Source: Paulinella micropora
Taxonomy: Eukaryota; Cercozoa; Imbricatea; Euglyphida
DNA: 29,817 bases
Assembly (NCBI GenBank): GCA_009731375.1
Contig: BJOX01000077.1
Span: forward strand, 126,961-156,777
Direction: 5' to 3'
A program made the position numbers and the translations under genes. Below, one piece after another: positions 20,171 through 29,817 of the stretch. Numbering within the stretch: the stretch's first letter is position 1; each line of letters starts with the position of its first letter. The notes under the pieces are model-generated. The model searched no databases, had not been told where the DNA came from, and saw only the letters and a list, made by a program, of their open reading frames with translations.

Positions 20171-20287
20171 CCTGGAGACGGTCTCTGCCACTGGCAACTC
20201 AGCCTAGGGTTCAGATCTAACTATCTCCTACAATGACGATTTTGTGTCCGCCGTTAATCGCGCGCAGCGCAAGGGCTAAACAGGCAA
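20171..20287 (+). repeat. Second R2-like segment, cut by a gap
   Basis: It shares TTTTGTGTCCGCCGTTAATC and GCGCGCAGCGCA with 19678-19710 and runs into the 592-N gap at 20288-20879. Confidence 0.65.
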
Positions 20288-20879
20288 NNNNNNNNNNNNN
20301 NNNNNNNNNNNNNNNNNNNNNNNNNNNNNNNNNNNNNNNNNNNNNNNNNNNNNNNNNNNNNNNNNNNNNNNNNNNNNNNNNNNNNNNNNNNNNNNNNNNN
20401 NNNNNNNNNNNNNNNNNNNNNNNNNNNNNNNNNNNNNNNNNNNNNNNNNNNNNNNNNNNNNNNNNNNNNNNNNNNNNNNNNNNNNNNNNNNNNNNNNNNN
20501 NNNNNNNNNNNNNNNNNNNNNNNNNNNNNNNNNNNNNNNNNNNNNNNNNNNNNNNNNNNNNNNNNNNNNNNNNNNNNNNNNNNNNNNNNNNNNNNNNNNN
20601 NNNNNNNNNNNNNNNNNNNNNNNNNNNNNNNNNNNNNNNNNNNNNNNNNNNNNNNNNNNNNNNNNNNNNNNNNNNNNNNNNNNNNNNNNNNNNNNNNNNN
20701 NNNNNNNNNNNNNNNNNNNNNNNNNNNNNNNNNNNNNNNNNNNNNNNNNNNNNNNNNNNNNNNNNNNNNNNNNNNNNNNNNNNNNNNNNNNNNNNNNNNN
20801 NNNNNNNNNNNNNNNNNNNNNNNNNNNNNNNNNNNNNNNNNNNNNNNNNNNNNNNNNNNNNNNNNNNNNNNNNNNNNNN
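20288..20879. other. Assembly gap (592 N)
   Basis: Unknown sequence between an R2-like segment and an R1 copy. One element may span it. Confidence 1.
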
Positions 20880-21281
20880 GTGGTGGGGTGCCTTATGTGT
20901 GCCTAGCCATACGCCTATGAGTCACATGCCGAAATAGCGACGGGAAGCACAATCCTGTTCCCTCAGGGTGCCCTTTCTCGCTTGTTGAGCCCGGAATAAA
21001 CCCACAGTGCTCTGTCGGTTTATACTAGACTGTCGAACAGTCTCATAACTCCATCTGCTTACTGGGTCCTCTGTAATGGAGGTGGGAGCTCGTTCTGCAA
21101 GGGGCGCTTATGGAACGAGCCCTGGCCCCGCCTGGTACTAGGGAGCTTTGGTATCGCCTGTATCAGTCCCTTCCGTGCAAACATCACGGCTTAGCTGGGC
21201 ATCGGGTTAATACTTTACCCACAGACTTCCTTGGTTGACGAAATCAGAAGCTTCTTTTTTCTGACACTAGTCGATATCTCA
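20880..21281 (+). mobile_element. Repeat family R1, copy 1, with TATC tail
   Basis: It is nearly identical to 22146-22547 over about 400 bp, with single-base changes and 1-3 base indels. It ends TTTTTTCTGACACTAGTCGA and then runs into TATC repeats. It has no long open frame. A retroelement 3' end with a microsatellite tail is the simplest reading; a satellite-like segmental duplication is the alternative. Confidence 0.6.
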
Positions 21282-22547
<1,266 letters not shown>

Positions 22548-22600
<53 letters not shown>

Positions 22601-22775
22601 TCTATCTAATCTATCTATCTCTCCACATTGACCTGCATGGTGCTGAATTCCCTTGTAAAGAGCACGCGAATCCATCGCAACATAAAATACTGAGGCTCGA
22701 CTAATAAGTAGGAGAAAGAAACAAAAGAGCAAGATAGGTAGCTGGATAGAGATAGATACCTAAAGATGGATAGAT
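22548..22775. repeat. TATC tail and short unique stretch
   Basis: (CTAT)n to about 22620. A non-coding stretch follows that shares 'TGAATTC.CTTGTAAA.AGCACGC' with 21917-21943. Confidence 0.85.
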
Positions 22776-23290
22776 AGAAAGAGGTAAAGAAGGAGAAGGA
22801 GAAGGCGAAGGACAGGGAGAGGGAGAAGAGAGAAGGGGAAGGGGAAGGAGAAAGGGAAAGAGAAGAAGAAGAAGAAGGAGGAGGAGGAGGAGGAGGAGGA
22901 GGAGAAGGAGGAGGAGGAGGAGGAGGAGGGGCAGGAGGAGGAGGAGNNNNNNNNNNAGAAGAACGAAGAAGAACGAAGAAGAACGAAGAAGAACGAAGAA
23001 GTACGAAGAAGAACGAAGGAGAAGAAGAAGAACGAAGGAGAAGAAGAAGAAGAAGGAGGAGGAGGAGGAGGAGGAGGAGAAGAAGAAGAAGAAGAAGAAG
23101 AAGAAGATGAAGAAGATGAAGAAGAAGAAGTAGTAGTAGTAGTAGTAGAGGTAGTAGTAGTAGTAGTAGTAGTAGTAGAGAAGAAGAAGAAGAAGAAGAA
23201 GAAGAAGAAGAAGAAGAAGAAGAAGAAGAAGAAGAGGAGGAGGACGAGGAGGAGGAGGAGGAGGAGGAGAGAGAAAGAGAGAATGACTTT
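22776..23290 (+). repeat. GAA/GGA/AGT purine array with a 10-N gap
   Basis: GGA and GAA trinucleotides, a block of GAAGAAC/GAACGAA at about 22957-23040, and AGT repeats at about 23128-23178. The gap is at 22947-22956. Confidence 0.97.
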
Positions 23291-23365
23291 TAGCCTCTGA
23301 GAGATGTGCGTACAGCCCGGGGTCAAAAACACTTAACCTATATTATATATTACATATGGGTAGAC

Positions 23366-23409
<44 letters not shown>

Positions 23410-23615
23410 GGATAGATGGATGGATGGATGGATAGATAGAGAGATAGAGAGATAGATAAATAGATAAATAGATAGATAGATAGATAGATAGATAGGTAGA
23501 TAGATAGAGACGCGCGTAGAGGCAAGGTTCAAAGACAATTAACCTGCAGTATATTATTTATATAGTACATATGGGGAAATAGATAGATAGGTAAGTAGGT
23601 AGGTAGATAGGTAGG

Positions 23616-23681
<66 letters not shown>

Positions 23682-23779
23682 GATATATAGATAGCGAGGG
23701 GAAAGCCAACGCAGGTAGTGAGGTAGGTAGGTAGGTAGATAGGTAGGTAGATAGGTAGATAGATAGATAGATAGATAGC

Positions 23780-23840
<61 letters not shown>

Positions 23841-23937
23841 CGATAGATAGATAGATAGATAGATAGCGAGGGGAATGGATAGATAGATCGATAGATCGAT
23901 AGATAGATAGATAGATAGATAGATAGCGAGGGGAAAG

Positions 23938-23974
<37 letters not shown>

Positions 23975-23996
23975 TTAGATAGATAGATAGACAGAC

Positions 23997-24074
<78 letters not shown>

Positions 24075-24105
24075 CGAGGGGAAAGGCACTACTGGGAGTA
24101 GCTAG
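23291..24105. repeat. GATA arrays with two recurrent modules
   Basis: A module with TTAACCT...TACATATGGG occurs at about 23332-23359 and 23538-23577. GATAGCGAGGGGAAA-type modules occur at 23690, 23862, 23922 and 24070. GGTA and CGAT variants are scattered in the GATA background. Confidence 0.95.
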
Positions 24106-24157
24106 CATGCAAAAAAGACGATACAGACGCAGTTATATATATATATATTATATATAT

Positions 24158-24190
<33 letters not shown>

Positions 24191-24194
24191 GTAT

Positions 24195-24230
<36 letters not shown>

Positions 24231-24241
24231 GTATATATATG

Positions 24242-24306
<65 letters not shown>

Positions 24307-24315
24307 AAAAAATAC

Positions 24316-24357
<42 letters not shown>

Positions 24358-24544
24358 TATAAGTAACTATCGTCAGTCAGGATAAGAAACGGTATTTGCG
24401 TAAAAAATATACGTATATATATATATATACATATATATATAAGTAACTGTCGTCAGTCAGGATAAGAAACGGTATTTGCGTAGGATGTGTAAAAGACAAG
24501 AAACGGTTCTCGGTGAGGACAAAGTGGGGGAAGGGGAAGGGGGG
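24106..24544. repeat. TA/GT arrays and an 80-bp tandem duplication
   Basis: (TA)n with (CA)n and (GT)n to about 24360. Then AAGTAACT(A/G)TCGTCAGTCA...GGTATTTGCGTA occurs at 24361-24402 and 24441-24482. Confidence 0.92.
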
Positions 24545-25126
24545 NNNNNNNNNNNNNNNNNNNNNNNNNNNNNNNNNNNNNNNNNNNNNNNNNNNNNNNN
24601 NNNNNNNNNNNNNNNNNNNNNNNNNNNNNNNNNNNNNNNNNNNNNNNNNNNNNNNNNNNNNNNNNNNNNNNNNNNNNNNNNNNNNNNNNNNNNNNNNNNN
24701 NNNNNNNNNNNNNNNNNNNNNNNNNNNNNNNNNNNNNNNNNNNNNNNNNNNNNNNNNNNNNNNNNNNNNNNNNNNNNNNNNNNNNNNNNNNNNNNNNNNN
24801 NNNNNNNNNNNNNNNNNNNNNNNNNNNNNNNNNNNNNNNNNNNNNNNNNNNNNNNNNNNNNNNNNNNNNNNNNNNNNNNNNNNNNNNNNNNNNNNNNNNN
24901 NNNNNNNNNNNNNNNNNNNNNNNNNNNNNNNNNNNNNNNNNNNNNNNNNNNNNNNNNNNNNNNNNNNNNNNNNNNNNNNNNNNNNNNNNNNNNNNNNNNN
25001 NNNNNNNNNNNNNNNNNNNNNNNNNNNNNNNNNNNNNNNNNNNNNNNNNNNNNNNNNNNNNNNNNNNNNNNNNNNNNNNNNNNNNNNNNNNNNNNNNNNN
25101 NNNNNNNNNNNNNNNNNNNNNNNNNN
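24545..25126. other. Assembly gap (582 N)
   Basis: Flanked by G runs on both sides. Confidence 1.
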
Positions 25127-25622
25127 GGGGGGGGGGGGGAAGGACAGGTAATGGTAGGCTCGTAGAATGTTGCTGCGAAGGTTAATCGGCTCCATTTGGT
25201 TGAAGCGAGGATCGGCCTGTGTGTGTGTGTGTGTGTGTGTGTATGCGTATGCATCTATGCATGCATGCATGCATGCATGTATGTATGTATGTGTGTATGT
25301 ATGTATGTATGTATGTATGTATGTATACACGCACCTTAGACATTTGCAGGGCCTCCGCCAGCTCTTTGCCCGAGTTGCCCCTTGCAAAGCGTGCCAAAAA
25401 GTATTTCCGTTACGACACGAAATTTTTCGCTAATAACGGGAAATTTGGCAGCAGAACCATTGGCAAAAATTTTCAGACAACGACCCGATTTATCAACTGA
25501 CCGAATAATCGATATCAGCCAAACAATCCACTAGTCAACCAAACAAGCAACAAGCAAGCAAGTAGGCAATGCATGAACTACCACTAGGCTTGTCGACCAG
25601 GTAGTGAATAGTTAATAAGCAA
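25127..25622. other. Unique stretch with GT and ATGT repeats
   Basis: (GT)n and (ATGT)/(GCAT) repeats at about 25218-25326, then about 300 bp without a recognisable gene. A mixed-composition frame of about 88 residues spans it, but its first half is repeat-coded and it has no recognisable domain. Confidence 0.6.
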
Positions 25623-25661
25623 GTAAGTAAGTAAGAAGAAAGAAGAGAGGAGAGAGGAGAG

Positions 25662-25709
<48 letters not shown>

Positions 25710-25900
25710 CATCTCTGCCGAATCGACGACTGCCGCGCTGCCATAACACACCAGATTGATACGGGTATAGAGTTGTTGTTGTTGTTGTTGTTGATGATGA
25801 TGGTGATGATGGTGATGATAGTGATGATGATGGTGATGGTGATGATGATGATGGTGATGACGATGATGATGATGATGATGATGACGACGACGACGACGAC

Positions 25901-25936
<36 letters not shown>
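25623..25936. repeat. GA array and GTT/GAT/GAC trinucleotide arrays
   Basis: (GA)n at about 25660-25706. (GTT)n at about 25771-25791 then changes to (GAT)n with GGT and GAC blocks up to 25937. Confidence 0.95.
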
Positions 25937-25938
<2 letters not shown>

Positions 25939-26761
25939 CCCGAAATAAGGCAGCAAGATAATCATGAGGGCTCTGAAGAGAATGAAGGCTTAGGTAGGCA
26001 GATAGGTAGGCAGGTAGGTAGATTGGTAGGTAAGTAGGTAGGTAGACAATGACCCGAAATAAGGCAGCACGATGGCCATGAGGGCTCTGAAGAGGATAAA
26101 GGCGTCGTGCTCCAGGTATGCGGGATCTATTAGATACACAGCCAGGCAGATGTAGCTAGGTAGGTAGGTAGGTTGGTAGGTAGGTAGGTAGGTAGATGGG
26201 TAGGTAGGTAGGTGGGTAGGTAGGTAGGTGGGTAGGTAGGTAGGTGGGTAGGTAGGTAGGTAGGTAGGTATGATATGAGAGCTCTTACGAGAATAAAGGC
26301 GTCAAGCTCCAGATGTTCAGGATCTGATAGATAGACAGGTAGGCAGACAGGTAGGCAGTATATCTTTACATTTCCTGCTCCTCTACTTCTTCCCTCATAT
26401 TTTCTTTCTTTGCTTTCTATTCCCCTCAGAACAGCCGGATGGCGTCCCGGGGACGGCGTCTGGCAGACAACATGACGATTTTATTCTCTCCTACCTACCT
26501 GTCTATCTACTGACGCTTTTATTCTCTACCTACCTACCTGTCTATCTACCAGATCCTGAGTATCCGGACTATGGCGCTACCTATTTACCTATCTATCTAC
26601 CCAAGGCGACCATAAAATCAAATCATCATGATCATTATCATTCTCGACACACCTTGCAGATATTCGGGATCTAAGAGATAAACAGGCAGGCAGACAGGTA
26701 GGTGGGTGGAAGATAGGTAGGTAGGTAGGTAGGTATTTAGGTAGGTAGGTAGGTAGGTAGG

Positions 26762-26819
<58 letters not shown>

Positions 26820-26880
26820 TACCACAACAATGCTTGAAGAGGAAATCTTCCAGCGTCTTGTCATCTCCCACCTACGTAGG
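25937..26880. repeat. GGTA arrays with repeated modules in both orientations
   Basis: The module GACCCGAAATAAGGCAGCA...GAGGGCTCTGAAGAG occurs at 25937 and 26051, and a partial one at 26275. AATAAAGGCGTC...GGATCTGATAGA words occur forward near 26095-26330 and inverted near 26461-26565. GGTA arrays at about 26158-26270 and 26697-26762, then GATA to 26820. Confidence 0.88.
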
Positions 26881-27097
26881 AGAGAGAAAGAGAAAGAGAG
26901 AGAAGAGAGAAGAGAGAAGAGAGATAGATAGATAGATAGATAGATAGATAGGTAGATAGGTAGATAGAAGATAGAGAGAGAGAGAGAGATTCCTAGCTCT
27001 CAATTCAAACACTTTCTTCTCAGCGGAATTTTCCTTCCGTTCTGCACTCGCATTATGGCTCCAGAGACAGCCCATGAGAGAGATTTCGAACGAATTG
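26881..27097. repeat. GA/GATA repeats and short unique stretch
   Basis: (GA)n and (GATA)n to about 26990, then about 100 bp of unique sequence with no gene. Confidence 0.85.
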
Positions 27098-27425
27098 TTA
27101 TGTCATGTTATGTTGTTATGTTATGTTATGTTACGTTACGTTACGTTATGTTATGTTACGTTACGTTACGTTATGTTACGTTACGTTACGTTACGTTACG
27201 TTATGTTATGTTATGTTATGTTAGGTTATGTGATGTTATGTATGTTATGTGATGTTATGTGATGTTATGTGATGTGATGTTATGTTATGTTATGTTATGT
27301 TATGTTATGTTATGTTATGTTATGTTATACTATGTTATATTATGTTATGTATGAAATCTTATCTTATATCATCTTATGCTATGTCATGTTATGTTATCTT
27401 ATGTTATCTTATGTTATGCTATTAC
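27098..27425. repeat. Pentanucleotide array (TTATG)n
   Basis: TTATG units with TTACG blocks at about 27131-27200 and GTGATG variants. It is the reverse complement of the AACAT array at 14036-14366 in basic unit. Confidence 0.96.
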
Positions 27426-28036
27426 TGCACAAGCCGCAACACAACTAGAGTTGGCTGAGAACGAATTGCACTTGAAATGCCTTGCTGATATTTAAAAGCG
27501 AGGAATCTCTCAGTGAAAAGCCTTCGCAATAATCGCAGTTAAGGACTAGGAGCATAGGCCAACGTTTGCATCATGGTTCAAAATCAATATTTGAGGTGTG
27601 AACATGCCGAGTAGTACATCATTTCAAAGCCCTCGTCTTGAGCTTTTTCAATGGCAGCGTCAGAATCATCATGGCTGTACTTCTTGACAGAGAAAAGCCG
27701 AGTATGTATGTATGTATGTATGTATGTATGTATGTAGTATGTATATGTATGTATGTATGCAATGAATTGTTACCAGCGAGCGTGCTACCAAGTTGTTGTC
27801 ATATGTCTGTATGTATGTATGTATGTCTCTATCTGTCTTGGTGCTTTACCGTGTTGAATGTGTCCTCAGTAATAGATTTTCATGTAGGTGGGGGTGTGGG
27901 AACCGACCTGATAGCATGCGGTGTTGCAAGGATGTGTAATGATGTGTATTTGTGTGGGTGTGGGAGGTGGCGGCCTGGTAGCGGGCGGTGTTGCAGTGGT
28001 GCTTCTCCCAGTCCGCTTTCTGACACTCCTAAAGAG
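27426..28036. other. Unique stretch with TATG repeats and a small duplication
   Basis: About 230 bp with no gene, then (TATG)n at about 27703-27760 and 27805-27827. A duplicated word pair GGGTGTGGGA...GCGGTGTTGCA follows at about 27892 and 27956. Confidence 0.7.
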
Positions 28037-28688
28037 GGGAGAGAGAAAGAGAGAGGGGGGGGAGAGAGAGGGAGGGAGAGAGAGGGAGGGAGAGAGAGAG
28101 ANNNNNNNNNNNNNNNNNNNNNNNNNNNNNNNNNNNNNNNNNNNNNNNNNNNNNNNNNNNNNNNNNNNNNNNNNNNNNNNNNNNNNNNNNNNNNNNNNNN
28201 NNNNNNNNNNNNNNNNNNNNNNNNNNNNNNNNNNNNNNNNNNNNNNNNNNNNNNNNNNNNNNNNNNNNNNNNNNNNNNNNNNNNNNNNNNNNNNNNNNNN
28301 NNNNNNNNNNNNNNNNNNNNNNNNNNNNNNNNNNNNNNNNNNNNNNNNNNNNNNNNNNNNNNNNNNNNNNNNNNNNNNNNNNNNNNNNNNNNNNNNNNNN
28401 NNNNNNNNNNNNNNNNNNNNNNNNNNNNNNNNNNNNNNNNNNNNNNNNNNNNNNNNNNNNNNNNNNNNNNNNNNNNNNNNNNNNNNNNNNNNNNNNNNNN
28501 NNNNNNNNNNNNNNNNNNNNNNNNNNNNNNNNNNNNGGGGGGGGGGGGAGAGGGGGGGAGGGAGGGAGGGGGGGAGGGAGGAAGGAGGGAGGGAGGGAGG
28601 AAGGAAGGAGGGAGGGAGGGAGGGAGGAGGAGGAGGAGGAGGAGGAGGAGGAGGAAGAAGAAGAAGAAGAAGAAGAAGAAGAAGAATA

Positions 28689-28764
<76 letters not shown>

Positions 28765-28804
28765 GGGAGAGAGAAAAAAAAAAAGAGAGAGAGAGAGAGA
28801 GAGA

Positions 28805-28842
<38 letters not shown>

Positions 28843-28850
28843 TCATGGAC
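28037..28850 (+). repeat. GA/GGA/GAA/GT arrays around a 435-N gap
   Basis: (GA)n and GGGA before the gap at 28102-28536. After it come a G run, GGGA/GGAA, (GGA)n, (GAA)n, (GA)n and a short (GT)n. The encoded Gly/Arg/Glu frames are artefacts. Confidence 0.97.

Positions 28851-29817
<967 letters not shown>

Noticed and set aside
25167-25500. Frame of about 90 residues with a normal-looking C-terminal half
   Set aside because: Its N-terminal half is GT/ATGT repeat, there is no splice or domain support, and the rest is too short to judge.

Overview
The window looks like a repeat-choked piece of a eukaryotic nuclear genome. The evidence is a gene interrupted by seven short GT-AG introns whose phases all match, very long di- to hexanucleotide microsatellites on both strands, and seven assembly gaps (10 N to about 590 N). 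The mix of a DUF7869-like gene and a Tnp2-like transposase relic suits a protist or alga, but no organism-diagnostic sequence is visible and I do not name a lineage. No bacterial operon, tRNA, rRNA or CRISPR array is visible.

Layout. Positions 1-2014 hold purine/pyrimidine microsatellites and a diverged tandem repeat of about 175 bp. Positions 2023-6406 (+ strand) hold the one gene that looks intact. I assemble it from eight exons into a predicted protein of 1283 residues. In order it has a degenerate SET-like region, a Cys-bearing helical region, a DUF7869-like transposase/nuclease core (Asp691, DGAGDN from Asp774, GHGHDGDDQ from Gly808), a SAP-like helix pair, an RG-rich tract, a RanBP2-type zinc finger and an acidic C-terminus. 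Positions 6407-7320 hold a second direct-repeat array with a hairpin, and no gene.

Positions 8071-8450 hold a perfect 17-bp inverted repeat and a tandem duplication of about 163 bp. Positions 8916-11571 hold pieces of a Tnp2-like (CACTA/En-Spm-type) transposase. They look broken and are separated by clusters of the palindrome TTCAATGCATGCATTGAA. A MITE-like element with inverted termini of about 60 bp lies at 11883-12164.

From about 12300 to the end I see no convincing gene. This part is GAAA/GAA, CATAA, CATA, GATA/TATC, GA/CT, AAGT, GAGAGN, TA, GAT and AAT arrays, broken by short single-copy-looking modules that recur two to four times in the window. Two nearly identical copies of a repeat of about 400 bp (to about 21281 and to about 22547) both run into TATC arrays, as expected of retroelement 3' ends with microsatellite tails.

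How the genes may relate: both protein-coding loci look transposase-derived and both are bordered by short repeat arrays, so much of the left 12 kb may be mobile-element sequence. The fusion of chromatin-type modules (SET-like, SAP, RanBP2 finger) to a transposase-like core is the most interesting single item. All domain calls come from reading motifs by eye; no database search was possible.
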